In this document: positions 35,001 through 41,247 of the stretch, in pieces
Layout of the letters: the number at the start of each line of letters is the position of its first letter
How positions within the stretch are numbered: position 1 is the first letter of the stretch
Origin: Echinarachnius parma
Lineage: Eukaryota > Echinodermata > Echinoidea > Clypeasteroida > Echinarachniidae
Length of the DNA: 64,000 nt
NCBI GenBank assembly: GCA_037951105.1
Contig: JBAMJV010001398.1
Span: 1-64,000, forward strand
Direction of reading: 5' to 3'
The notes under the pieces: generated by a model
The model's input: the letters and a program-made list of their open reading frames with translations, nothing else
The model's database searches: none
Told to the model about the DNA's origin: nothing
Made by a program: the position numbers and the translations under genes

Positions 35001-37520
35001 ATTTGATATATTATATATTATATATTAATTCTCTGTATCACCATATCTCTATTTACATATTCAGTGATTGGATTGGAAATTATGTCGTGTCTATTATAGC
35101 TTGTTTTGGCTAAATTAGTTATATTAATGTTTACTACAATATATTAATTCATATATCTAATCATATACCCGTATCTCTCTTCTTGTTTGTCATCCAGATA
35201 ATTGCGTTGATGGGGTATGAGACCCCAGCCTGCACGCTGAAGCTGCCCATAACAATCGGCACCATAGCCGCCCGCCAGGTCAGTCCGTTCTCTTCGGTCA
35301 ACCTGGCCGTCACGCACCAGTCCGAGATCAAACGAAAAGGTGAGGCTGCAGCCAGATGGGCGCAAATGAAATCGTAGATCTTCTTGATTCTGTTTCGGCT
35401 TTGTTTTTCCAAGAAAGGAGTCGCCACAGCGGGCAGAACTTCTCCCTGTCCCCCCGTAAAATGCATCGACCCTCTTGTTACACCATGCAACTACAACTAC
35501 CCCCCTTTGTCAAATCACCCTTGACTGAAACCATACATTTTCTTTGCGTTTTGGTTAATTCTACGAAAGGAGTCGCAATTGCGGGTAGAACTTCTCTTTT
35601 CCCCCGCCAAGTGTTGCGTTTGTTTGTTTTTATTTTGTTTTTACCGCAACCACCTCCATGACTGTATAATCACCCTTGTTGTTTAATTTAAATCATATAA
35701 CATCTTCTTTCCGTTTCGGCTTATCGAAACAAAATATGTAGCCGCTACAGCGTGTAGACATTCTTAATTTTCCCACTGTTACGTTAAGCGTCCTTTTGTT
35801 ACCCCAACCACCCCCATGTCAAAACATCCTTGTATAAAATCATACACCTTCTTCCCGTTTCGGCATAATCAAAGAAAGGATCGTCACAGCGGGTAGAACT
35901 TTTTCCAGTATCATGTTGTTACCCCAACCACCTCCCATCATGGCCATGTCCTCCATCAACACGCACGTCCAGATACCTCCTCTCAGTCGAGTCTTTCCGC
36001 TCTCTTCCGTCTCCCTGGCAACTCAATATTCAGCATCTTTTTCCATATATTTCAGTGGCGTAGCGTGGTCTGACTGATTGGGGGTGGGGGGGGGGGGGCA
36101 AACAATTATTGGGGACACACATATTGTTCCCCTCCCCCTTCCGTATAGCTACTGCTATATCGAACTCTTTTGAGCATACCCAAACAATAATATCTAGCCT
36201 TTATCACTTAGCTTACCCATAATTATGAGCTGTTTCTCTGGCTCGTTTCTTATACTCTCCCGCAACAAACAATCCAGGGCCCCGTTGCAGAAAGAGATAC
36301 AATCGATTATAAGTTGCAATTAATCGTAAGTTAGATCACGTGTTCTAGATGCGCAAATCTGATTGGTTGAAACGCGTGAATTTTCTGACTTACGATCAAT
36401 CGTAACTTACAATCGATTGTATCTCTTTCTGCAACGGGGCCCAGGAGTGATTTGTGATAGAGGCATGTGTGCAAGGGTGAAAGGGAACATTGCTCTATAT
36501 AATATTGTGACCTGGTACTCCTCTCCATCCATCCCATACACCCCTTCTTCACTTCATTACCGCTTCCTTACCACATTCCCTATTAAATTGGATGGTTTAC
36601 CCAATATATTTGAACTAATGCATTCATCTAACCGAACTCTGCTCCTTGCATCATTACCGTACCAGTTGCCACCATGCACCATCCCTTCCATTTACACAGA
36701 TACTTGATGATTGTTAACTATTCCCTATTCCCTTCAATTTAAACCAAATTGGAGACACTCGCTCTCCCATTGGAGTATAATTTCTTAATACCAGTTCACT
36801 CAGAAGTAAAAGTGAGGAAGACTAAAATAACCATTGAAACTAATGTGACCTCTCCCTTCTGTACCCTTAGTACCCCCACCGCCATCATACGACATGGCCG
36901 TGTCAACCTTTTCCGACATCGACTCCCGGCACGACGAAAACGAGTCGACCCGAGGCCATCCGGCTCGCCTTTTCCCCGACCTCCCCATCATCGCAAACTA
37001 CAACGCCGTGGACAGCGTCCTGCCCGTTTCGTGCAGCCCTCGATCACCATCTGGAAAGAGCAAATACAGCACGTCACCGACGTCGTCCGACCGCCGACGG
37101 TCATCGCCGAGCTCAAACTATTCCACCTTGCCCTCGTCCTACAGCCCAGTGACCACGATGCCACGGTCAAAGTACGACACACTGCCATCCGTCGATAGGC
37201 GGTGCGAACGCTCTTTCCACTCGACGACATCGAATTACTCGACGACGATGAACAGTACCGGGCCCTTGTCGAATAGTCCCAGGCATTATGCGAACCGACC
37301 GCGCTACGACTCGACGCCGACTTCGGATCGCAGCGAGAGCACGGCGCTACTAGCCAATCGGATGGTGTGCTACGACTCCAACACGTACTATGATACCTCA
37401 CTGGGCTACGGCCAAGTCTCAATGGACCCATGGCGATCGCAGAACGAATTCATACGGGACGCTCCACGGGAGCAATCCATGAATAGGACTAGAGGGCGAA
37501 TAGCCGAGGCGTTCGTCTAG
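13967..37520 (+). CDS. Arrestin-domain-containing protein (ARRDC/alpha-arrestin class), 6 visible exons
   Basis: The spliced product of 13967-14077, 29243-29466, 30117-30299, 32045-32239, 35198-35339 and 36871-37520 is about 501 residues, N-terminus missing. The N-terminal arrestin domain contains GIRVSLKGKSKTEW, YTWKETLF and the hallmark LPAGEHKFPFQYRLPTGLPP. The C-terminal domain contains GYMVGEIMWVSGCIDNQS, NIFLEYSVK and LKLPITIGTI. The sequence PPPPSYDM supplies a PPxY motif, the NEDD4-family WW-domain ligand of ARRDC proteins, so the protein is probably a membrane-cargo ubiquitylation adaptor. That role is inferred from the family. The Ser/Tyr-rich tail of about 200 residues is longer than I would expect for ARRDC3, and only one PPxY is visible. 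The paralogue (ARRDC2, 3, 4 or TXNIP-like) cannot be settled here. Confidence 0.88.
14315..14492. mobile_element. MITE family C, about 175 bp
   Basis: The ends are ggggccttgtcgctgaaaga and the inverse tctttctgcaacgggggccc. The interior matches 36277-36442 (gtaagttacaattaattg, tttgcgcgtttcaaccaatt, acacgtgatctgacttac). No coding capacity. Confidence 0.85.
14722..15020. mobile_element. TTAA-flanked element, family B (decayed 3' end)
   Basis: It starts TTAAAGGGGTCCAGTAACAT and then shares 'tgtccaaatcc', 'cataccttgttgtatt' and 'tacaaagt.agtgcaatga' with copies at 16553 and 22072. The right end (agtcactagattta) is decayed, so the boundary is approximate. Confidence 0.65.
15730..16240 (+). mobile_element. 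Decayed TTAA-flanked element, family A
   Basis: It starts TTAAAGGGAAAGTAAAG, with 'gcgcttcaagaaatattgt' and an interior order like 4554-5252. The right end is not clear, so the end coordinate is approximate. Confidence 0.5.
16553..16843. mobile_element. TTAA-flanked element, family B, 291 bp
   Basis: Both ends are intact: TTAAAGGGATCTCGTAAC at the left and gttactagatccctttaa at the right, i.e. inverted termini inside a TTAA. The interior is shared with 22072-22447. Non-autonomous. Confidence 0.85.
17467..17960. repeat. Dispersed repeat P carrying a MITE (copy 1)
   Basis: The flanks 17467-17540 (cgtaaatcagacgcgcggtg, ccatcttgcaaacg, gcacggtgcgaaatacaca) and 17899-17960 (ctggctcagtgttatgtagt, gcgcacaaactagcctag) are homologous to 53272-53340 and 53654-53710. 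The parent repeat is therefore split here by the MITE at 17541-17898. Confidence 0.7.
17541..17898. mobile_element. Octamer-rich MITE, 358 bp
   Basis: Perfect terminal inverted repeats of 19 bp (taggcccgttctcactggc). The interior is built of repeated 'gatttgcatcgcgat' blocks, giving five ATTTGCAT octamers on either strand. The GGCCCG(T/G)TC-type terminus resembles hAT-like MITEs, which is inference. Confidence 0.85.
17960..21000. other. Intronic sequence, nothing coding
   Basis: Poly(C) tracts lie at 19447-19463 and 19951-19970. A short block (aataaaaacatatctc(c/g)tgagtagg) occurs at about 19143 and again at about 19848, suggesting remnants of one repeat. The stretch at 19885-19985 is similar in style to other poly(C) repeat fragments. 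Confidence 0.4.
21010..21240. repeat. Dispersed repeat with internal 22-25-bp periodicity (copy 1)
   Basis: Successive short units of the form 'atgacatg...ttgcccgaat' occur here. Similar blocks occur at 21665-21790, 23045-23225, 59262-59520 and 61745-61960, several next to 'ggcatcaaagg.gcg.ggacctttttt' or its inverse, with 'ttgtcagg.gaaaa' nearby. Confidence 0.6.
21665..21800. repeat. Dispersed 22-25-bp periodic repeat (copy 2)
   Basis: Short units such as 'tttggacaaaaatcacatcatattcgg' and 'gcaaaatcaggcaattatcgga' show the same periodic pattern as 21010-21240. No protein is recognised in the overlapping open frames. Confidence 0.5.
21938..22510. repeat. Short tandem repeat, about 75 bp unit, interrupted by an element
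   Basis: Units contain 'gtagctccaagtcca', 't.tagtc.gctcctt.gacc' and 'tttcagggtttt'. Two lie at 21938-22085. A third (tttttgtagctccaaagaccc) resumes at 22448-22510 after the TTAA element inserted at 22072-22447. Confidence 0.6.
22072..22447. mobile_element. TTAA-flanked element, family B, 376 bp
   Basis: Ends TTAAAGGGACTTAGTAAC and gttactagatccctttaa. The interior is homologous to 16553-16843 and carries extra sequence. It is inserted in a 75-bp tandem repeat. Confidence 0.85.
22511..23710. other. Intronic sequence with a poly(C) tract and periodic repeat
   Basis: Poly(C) at 22549-22559, a caaa/cgaa run at 22940-22975, and a block at 23045-23225 of the 22-25-bp periodic type (ttgcctgaaatggatatgat, ccgacattccatgttttccc). 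No gene was recognised. Confidence 0.4.
23711..24247. mobile_element. MITE family D, about 537 bp
   Basis: Terminal inverted repeats are taatggcttggtcacacata / tatgtgtgaccgggccatta, continuing as gccgacgcacggggga. The interior is rich in 'gacgcac' and 'gcgtcg'. The GGCC.GGTCACA-type terminus is shared with 31492-31736. No transposase is present. Confidence 0.85.
24643..24722. repeat. Short hairpin (inverted repeat) with AT-rich loop
   Basis: aatgttttccc..tcccgcctt.tttttgt pairs with acaacaaaaaggcggga.gggg.aaacatt around an AT-rich loop. It could be a tiny MITE. It also contains the 'ttcccgcc' word that recurs in the array at 25110-26003. Confidence 0.6.
24880..25022. repeat. Two poly(C) tracts
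   Basis: Runs of C lie at about 24879-24896 and 25009-25022, in a G/C-rich dispersed repeat context (ggaggtggtaagggagtaac). Confidence 0.7.
25110..26003. repeat. Tandem array, about 200-bp unit, at least five copies
   Basis: Landmarks in each unit are 'tttattttcccgcc', 'ccaatgccattaccaaa', 'cctgcacggct(g)actat', 'ggtcaagga.acaagaa.gataaa', 'atagtcattac(t/c)aaat.gaattt' and 'ggaaagtat.atat'. Unit spacing is near 190-205 bp. Decayed continuations are visible at 26620-26760 and 27425-27600, after insertions of family A elements. Confidence 0.75.
26004..26575 (+). mobile_element. TTAA-flanked element, family A, 572 bp
   Basis: Starts TTAAAGGGATACTGTAG and ends taccaaaactcaactatcccTTTAA. The interior (gagtgtcaaatttgaaagag, ttcgagcatggtggagttat) matches 30334-30885. 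It is inserted in the 200-bp tandem array. Confidence 0.87.
26768..27345 (-). mobile_element. TTAA-flanked element, family A, inverted copy
   Basis: Starts TTTAAAGGGATAGTTGAATT and ends taccaaaactcaactatatcTTTAA, with the interior in the opposite orientation to 26004-26575. Two elements of one family in opposite orientation lie 190 bp apart and could form a large hairpin. Confidence 0.87.
27905..28135 (+). mobile_element. SINE body fragment
   Basis: Homologous to 3147-3345: 'gtccttc.gca', 'caattcatccac', 'gctctctacc', 'atggggacc', 'gagtggagatggtgcac'. It has no tRNA-like head. It sits inside the array of exon 2 edge copies. Confidence 0.7.
28246..28375 (+). mobile_element. tRNA-derived SINE (second family)
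   Basis: The head gtgtggcttgttggttgagc supplies an A-box-like segment, and the B box is gggttcgaatcccg. The tail (tttctggtcagtttctttat) is shared with 54688-54830 and with 37936-37957. The acceptor stem does not pair as in a genuine tRNA. Confidence 0.78.
28888..29107. mobile_element. Palindromic MITE inserted in an exon-copy unit
   Basis: Terminal inverted repeats agcccggcgcagacagagcc / ggctctgtctgcgccgggc, continuing as gactcgacc.gatccgactg. It interrupts the exon 2 edge copy that starts at 28856: 'cgcctacatctt' lies on its left and 'accggccaataatc' on its right. Confidence 0.85.
29243..29466 (+). CDS. Arrestin-domain gene, exon 2
   Basis: Acceptor ttttttctccag and donor gtagtg|gtgagt. 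Encodes DESSDRTYILPAGEHKFPFQ...HVSYLIKAIIDRPRRHDH...RIFRIKPVVDLNVVPDVV, the core of the arrestin N domain. It ends in phase 0. The 3' half is repeated immediately downstream with an equally good donor, giving a possible 43-codon in-frame extension. Confidence 0.93.
29467..29595 (+). CDS. Possible alternative 3' extension of exon 2 (tandem exon copy)
   Basis: These 129 bases (43 codons, no stop) start at the first donor and encode VSIANLSYLIKAIIKRPMRH, then DHSSKRIFRIKPVVDLNIVP and DVV. They end in a second gtg|gtgagt donor that joins exon 3 in phase. About half the codon differences from exon 2 are silent. Use of the second donor would double one beta-strand region. Whether it is spliced is unknown. 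No acceptor of its own is visible, so it could only be reached from exon 2. Confidence 0.45.
29668..29790 (+). pseudogene. Second, decayed copy of the exon 2 3' half
   Basis: gatagctcacgattagcacc, aatcaaggcgatcgttgacc, cgatgagacacgaccgctcc and atcatcgttcctgatgta track exon 2 with deletions and stops. It shares 'cgatgagacacgac' and 'tcctcc' with the 29467 copy rather than with exon 2, so it is related to that copy. Confidence 0.75.
29807..29945 (+). pseudogene. Decayed copy of exon 3
   Basis: gtggacataacggaacagga, gggcccagtcacactagaga, cgagtgtgaacaagcgcggt and ggtgggagat align with exon 3 at 30117-30215, with indels that break the frame. It lies between exons 2 and 3. Confidence 0.78.
30029..30080 (+). 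pseudogene. Short copy of the 5' edge of exon 3
   Basis: ctcacagcatcgaattagtg, atcaaagcagaaaggggtga and ttatg repeat the acceptor and first 40 or so bases of exon 3 (ccacagcatccaattggaga...). An AG follows a weak pyrimidine tract. Confidence 0.7.
30117..30299 (+). CDS. Arrestin-domain gene, exon 3
   Basis: Acceptor ttttttaccacag and donor acacag|gtatgc, 61 codons in phase 0. Encodes HPIGDQITKQEG, then CLCCGSGPVTLEASVDKRGY, MVGEIMWVSGCIDNQS and HVLCSLTQ. The GY.vGE...sg.iDNqS block opens the C-terminal arrestin domain. Confidence 0.93.
30315..31244. mobile_element. TTAA-flanked element family B, interrupted by a family A element
   Basis: The left end taagggatctagtaac at 30318 and the right end gttacaagatctttttaa at 31228-31244 are the inverted termini of family B. 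The segment 30334-30885 inside is a complete family A element, so B inserted first. Confidence 0.75.
30334..30885 (+). mobile_element. TTAA-flanked element, family A, nested
   Basis: Starts TTAAAGGGGTAGTTCAG and ends ctacccttttTTAA; the interior matches 26004-26575. It is inserted at a TTAA within the family B element. Confidence 0.85.
31250..31470. repeat. Short imperfect tandem repeat
   Basis: The blocks 'gtcgccctcaaaggagcact', 'gtcgcctgtaaaggggcact' and 'taaa' repeat at about 54-bp spacing. No coding potential was recognised. Confidence 0.45.
31492..31736. mobile_element. MITE family D, 245 bp
   Basis: Terminal inverted repeats ttatggcccggtcagatatc / gatatgtgaccgggctataa, continuing with aacggat. 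The outer bases match 23711-24247, while the interior differs. Confidence 0.82.
32045..32239 (+). CDS. Arrestin-domain gene, exon 4
   Basis: Acceptor tataatttag and donor tcaag|gttagt, 65 codons in phase 0. Encodes TLTFFAKCGWKIDDRRVKEF, then IVDLDLDGCPAYQKK and PFKVPPIVPCAF.TCPNIFLEYSVK. The last block is the arrestin C-domain strand pair before the 'PIvIGTi' motif. The acceptor has a poor pyrimidine tract, so the exact start is slightly less sure than the end. Confidence 0.88.
32270..32345 (-). mobile_element. tRNA-derived SINE head, minus strand
   Basis: On the minus strand it reads taagctcagttgatagagca (A box), ctggtctagcaatccgaagg and a B box gtctcgggttagaa. It matches the heads at 54688 and 28246. 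Only the head is clear. Confidence 0.7.
32449..33864. mobile_element. Second foldback element with internal direct repeats
   Basis: Left end ataccatatgtccccaacaa and right inverse ttgttggggacatacggtat. The left arm holds two direct copies (period about 237 bp, starting near 32486 and 32723) of a unit whose inverse is at 33330-33490 and 33780-33850. It is located in intron 4 of the arrestin-domain gene, and a small MITE is nested inside (33512-33784). Confidence 0.78.
33512..33784. mobile_element. MITE with terminal inverted repeats of about 75 bp, nested
   Basis: The ends tatcggaaataacatcgcta / tagcgatattatttccgata continue inward for about 75 bp of near-identity (gatattcgtttgtctcgcaa, tgtatggtcaaactagga). 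It is inserted in the right part of the foldback element. Confidence 0.85.
33892..34301. mobile_element. MITE, about 410 bp, GAATTCG-rich
   Basis: Ends ttaatataggttttcccgct / agcgggaaaacttatattaa, with 'caattttac' and 'aaaattgag' continuing the pairing. The interior repeats 'gcgaattcgaatg'-like words in both orientations. No coding capacity. Confidence 0.8.
34302..35197. other. AT-rich intron sequence
   Basis: Very AT-rich (repeated tatatatt, attaatt), with nothing else recognised up to the exon 5 acceptor. Confidence 0.5.
35198..35339 (+). CDS. Arrestin-domain gene, exon 5
   Basis: Acceptor tttgtcatccag and donor gaaaag|gtgagg. Encodes IIALMGYETPACTLKLPITI, GTIAARQVSPF and SVNLAVTHQSEIKRK, and ends with one base (G) that completes GTA in the last exon. 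LKLPITIGTI is the closing strand of the arrestin C domain. Confidence 0.92.
35380..35960 (+). repeat. Tandem array, about 150-bp unit, possibly echoing the exon 6 edge
   Basis: Four units share 'gtttcggc', 'gaaaggagtcgccacagcgg', 'gcagaactt' and '(g)ttaccccaaccacc'. The last unit (taccccaaccacctcccatc, atggccatgtc) resembles the start of exon 6 (tacccccaccgccatcatac, gacatggccgtgtc). Derivation from that exon is inference. Confidence 0.6.
36060..36140. repeat. Poly(G) repeat fragment
   Basis: gcgtagcgtggtctgactga followed by a G run at about 36080-36098 and 'caaacaatta'. This is the same style as the other G/C homopolymer fragments in the window. Confidence 0.6.
36277..36442. mobile_element. 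MITE family C, 166 bp, best-preserved copy
   Basis: Near-perfect palindrome with ends gggccccgttgcagaaagag / ctctttctgcaacggggccc. It continues atacaatcgatt and is centred on 'cgtgttctagatgcgcaaat'. Reference copy for 14315-14492 and the split copy at 7420-9213. Confidence 0.92.
36871..37520 (+). CDS. Arrestin-domain gene, last coding exon with PPxY and Tyr-motif tail
   Basis: Acceptor ttctgtacccttag; the first two bases complete GTA (Val). It encodes PPPPSYDMAVSTFSDIDSRH and a tail of about 215 residues to the stop at 37518-37520. PPSY is a PPxY motif. The tail is rich in Ser, Thr, Arg and Tyr and repeats KYSTSP, NYSTLP, KYDTLP, NYSTTM and RYDSTP; the related CYDSNTYYDTS lies near the end. 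No transmembrane segment is seen. These Tyr motifs are unexplained. Confidence 0.88.
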
Positions 37521-38016
37521 ATCTATATATTATCGGGACAACTTCTATGCACTTTTTACCGATCGTGTATATGTACAGGCGTTTTTTTATATGATAGTAA
37601 TGTTTTTATACTTGGACAATGTATTTTAGAAGCCCAATGGTCTTGTCAGTTCTTCCCATACATACTATGAAACACAGATTTTGTTTATATATATATATAT
37701 ATATATGTTGTCCAATGTGTTTTTTTGACAAAAACAGTAAGCCTATTTTGTTGTTTCTGATTAAATGCAGTAAGAGGTGGGTACTTTTCCATACGATTAT
37801 AATTCTTTCATCTTACAGGTGAACCTTGTTATAATAAGACCATAAACAGACCATGAACATTACCATGTCATATCACAATCAAAAGAGGGGGAAATATAAT
37901 GAACTTGGACCAGAAAAATTACCTTGTTTATGATCTGGTCAGTTTCCCTATGTTTGAAATATTAGGGTTTTGTTCCATCAGAGCTGTTGTATATGTCCGT
38001 CAAGCATTATAATAAA
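37521..38016 (+). other. Probable 3' UTR of the arrestin-domain gene
   Basis: AT-rich sequence after the stop, with a (TA)n run near 37687. Candidate polyadenylation signals are ATTAAA at 37760-37765 and AATAAA at 38011-38016; the latter lies inside the pogo-like MITE. The true end cannot be fixed from sequence. Confidence 0.45.
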
Positions 38017-38287
38017 ATGTATCTTCCACACCAAGCTGAATCTTCAGAGGTGGATCAAGATTCTATAACTGGACTATAACCAGTCATTATTGATAAACTA
38101 CTTTGGTGGAACCTCCTTATAAAGAACTCTGATTATAACCAAACTCTCTTATAATGAGGTTTAATATTTCACTGCTACAATCGTTTTATATTCGTTTGTT
38201 GCTGTTGTTATTTTACAAGATACCTGAAATATTGAGAAGGTAATTATCATGGGTCTAAGTTTCTCGTTATAATGAGGTTTTACTGTA
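37814..38287. mobile_element. Pogo/Tc1-like MITE, about 474 bp
   Basis: Left end TACAGGTGAACCTTGTTATA, right end TATAATGAGGTTTTACTGTA, with TA at both borders. The interior repeats 'gaacctccttataaagaact'-type words. The CAG(T)..AACCTC terminus is typical of pogo/Tigger-like elements. Confidence 0.75.
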
Positions 38288-39196
38288 TAGCAGTATTGAC
38301 ATCAGGGATTTTTTTTTTTCTTTTCGGGGGCTACTTTTCAAGCGTGCCTGTGCATGAAGATAACACTCCAATAAGACTCCAAAAGTCTATAGGCTAAACG
38401 GGTGCTATAATGCAAGACTGAAAGAGAGATGGGTAGGGGGATAGAACTAATATTCTTCTGGAGTCAGTTTAAGTAATGAATAATTTCTGGGGGAAATGTT
38501 CTACTTCTGTATGTCTATTGGTCCTGTAGCCTAGTATTGCCGTTGATCACGAAGAAAGTCTTTATTTGTTTGTTTTCTATGTATTGTGATTTGTTTTATT
38601 TTGTATGTTAGAAGAATCCTACCTGAAGTTGTTTACCCTTAACGTACTACACTACAGTATAATGGAAGGTTATCATCGTTCCTAATCCTATGTTGCCTTT
38701 GAAATACCGTTATTATCATGCCATTTATGTAAGGTCCTCTCGGTTCTATAGAAAGCATGATATCATATTGAAATTACCATATGAATTACAACTACTATAT
38801 CATATTAATTTGCAAATTGACATATGAATAACAACTTTCATATGAATTGAATTTGCAAGATAACGCATGAATGCCAAGAAATTTGCAAATAATTTGTTGA
38901 AGGATATATTCTCCCGTCTACCTAGTTGGTGGTTTTGAGTCACCAGGTGAGAGTGAGAAGGGCGTAGGTCGATTTTTCATAAATTGAGTTCTGCAAACCA
39001 TCTTGTAAGTTGGAGCCTTGTGATGCAAAATTTTCAGATAATAACTATTTCTTCTTTGGGGAAATTTTATTTTTAAAAAAGATGGGAAAAAAGAGCTCAA
39101 TTGTTCTTTTTACAAGGCTCCCAAACTTTAAACATGATTTTCTCCAACGTAAAAATGGTGACTTAGTGCCCTTCTCTTTCTCAACTGATCAATTAT
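38288..39196. other. Intergenic sequence without recognised features
   Basis: AT-rich. The stretch 38750-38880 repeats 'catatgaat' and 'tttgcaaat' words irregularly. No gene was recognised. Confidence 0.4.
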
Positions 39197-39505
39197 TTGT
39201 TTAGATTTAATTGATTGGTTTAGATTTAACTAATTGATTGGTTTAGATTTAACGAATTGATTTGTTTAGATTTAACTAATTGATTGGTTTAGATTTAACT
39301 AATTGATTGGTTTAGATTTAACTAATTGATTGGTTTAGATTTAACTAATTGATTGGTTTAGATTTAACTAATTGATTGTTTAGATTTAACTAATTGATTG
39401 GTTTAGATTTAACTAATTGATTGGTTTAGATTTAACTAATTGATTGTTTAGATTTAACTAATTGATTGGTTTAGATTTAACTAATTGATTGGTTTAGATT
39501 TAATT
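39197..39505. repeat. Minisatellite, 23-24-bp unit, about 13 copies
   Basis: The unit is gattggtttagatttaacta plus 'att', with 23/24-bp variants (gattg.tttagatt). Copies are highly homogeneous, so the array is recent. Confidence 0.95.
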
Positions 39506-39823
39506 AATTGAATGGTCCAGACAACACAATGAACCACCCAGAACAAATCTAAATCAGGTTTATGGAAAAAACAGTAACAGATTGTCAGTATTTGAAATTA
39601 TTTCAAAGATGATACACTTGGTCTATGCGCATTTGGTTTAGTACTTGATACCAGAAACTTCAATTTTTCCTCAACTCAAACATTAACCCTAACCTTCTCA
39701 ACCTCTTATCTAATCCAAATCCAAGCCTCCACACTATAACTATTTTCTTCACATTCCTATTTGCGCAAATAAAATCATACATTTGTGGATTTTACTTGCC
39801 CGAACAGAAAATTTACTTGCCCA

Positions 39824-40167
39824 GGGGGGTGTTTCACAAAGATCCTAAGTTGATCTTAGCACTAAGATGGTCTTAACTATTATGGAAAGCATTTAGTGTC
39901 TTGAAACATTTTTGTAAAAGTTATGTGGAAATGCATAAAATGTTGATTCAAATCATATATATTTTCTAATTATCAAGGAGATTCATAATCTCCACATAAA
40001 ATTCATGAAATCTCTTTGATAATTAGAAAATATATGATTTTGAATCAACATTTTATACATTTCAACATAACTTTTACAAAAATGTTTCAAGACACTAATG
40101 GCTTTCCATAATATTTAAGACCATCTTAGTGCTAAGATCAACTTAGGATCTTTGTGAAACACCCCCC
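39824..40167. mobile_element. Palindromic MITE family F, 344 bp
   Basis: The ends ggggggtgtttcacaaagat / atctttgtgaaacacccccc form nearly full-length inverted arms around a short centre. CAG borders both sides, consistent with a 3-bp CWG-type target duplication as in some PIF/Harbinger elements. The class call is inference. A second copy is at 53341-53653. Confidence 0.87.
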
Positions 40168-40484
40168 AGGCTACTTTTGGATGAGATTTACATTTTTCCC
40201 CTCTAGTTGACCAATAATTGATTTGCCTGGTCAGCCAACCAAACTAAACCATAAATGAAATTTGACTTGCCCCGGGCAAGCGGGCAAGTGCTAGTGTCGA
40301 GCCCTGCCTAATCCAATGATAAAATGGTTGTAGACTAAGCAGCATATCAAACAACAGGAGATAATCTGGGGGGAATTTGTGGAATAATGTGCAGCTGACA
40401 TAAGCTTTCCAAACAAAACAAAACACGTTCATTAAGTATGGTAGTGGATTCTATAGAATGAAATGTCACTTCCTACAAATCAAA

Positions 40485-40793
40485 TTAAAAGGGATCTAGT
40501 AACTAGGTTGCCAAAAGGCAAAACTGACCAAGAGTTTACAAAATGTAAACCGAGTCCATTGAGTGATGTGTAAATATTCCATATTAAATGGGAATGACAT
40601 ATGGCAGAGTAATAAAGCAAAAATGAAATCTTCAATTAAATCTCAATAACAAATAGAAGATTTGACAAAACAAAGCTTGTTTCACACATTCTATTAGTAA
40701 GAAGAAAAAGAAAAAAGGAATGAAAGAACCCACTAGTCTTGCGTAGAGATGCAAGGGAGTCTGGTCAATTCAGACGTTACTACATCCCTTTAA
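40485..40793. mobile_element. TTAA-flanked element, family B, about 309 bp
   Basis: Ends ttaaaagggatctagtaact and cgttactacatccctttaa. The interior (gagtttacaaaatgtaaacc, tccattgagtga) corresponds in inverse orientation to the interior of 22072-22447. Confidence 0.75.
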
Positions 40794-40958
40794 GTTAGGT
40801 AATACTAGGATGTTAAATGAAGACTCTATGTTGATGTACAACCTACCTACATTCATGACCTTGGTTCTGGATCAAACATGTTTGTAAAATACAACAATTT
40901 CAATTCCTTTCTTGTCTCTCTATTACCTGGCACTAGGAGATATAGGCCTACATTGAGA

Positions 40959-41001
40959 TGATGATTGAGCTGATGATGATTGAGATGATGATGATGATTG
41001 A

Positions 41002-41040
<39 letters not shown>

Positions 41041-41093
41041 CATGATGATGATGATGATGATGACGACGACGACGACGACGACGGTGGTGTGGT
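40959..41093. repeat. (GAT)n / (GAC)n microsatellite
   Basis: A run of GAT with a short GAC section at about 41063-41082, followed by 'ggtggtgtggtgatgatgat'. Confidence 0.95.
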
Positions 41094-41147
41094 GATGATG
41101 ATGGTTACGGTGACAGTGAAAGTGATGGGGATGATGATTACATGGCC

Positions 41148-41247
41148 GTCGATCTGTAATCGATACCTATTCATCAGGGGGGGGATGATCTATTCATTCA
41201 TCCACCTCTGATGAATAGGTATTACGTAAGAATCGACGCCCACGGAT
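41148..41247. repeat. Short inverted repeat
   Basis: cgtcgat...gatacctattcatcag pairs with ctgatgaataggtat...atcgacg around a G-run centre. Possibly a tiny MITE remnant. Confidence 0.65.

Noticed and set aside
36749..37198. 149-residue open frame overlapping the last arrestin exon in another frame, and the antisense frame 36988-37431
   Set aside because: They are shadows of the GC-rich real exon, whose frame is fixed by splice phase, PPxY motif and stop.
39197..39505. CRISPR-like regularly spaced repeats
   Set aside because: Units are contiguous with no unique spacers; it is a minisatellite in an animal genome.
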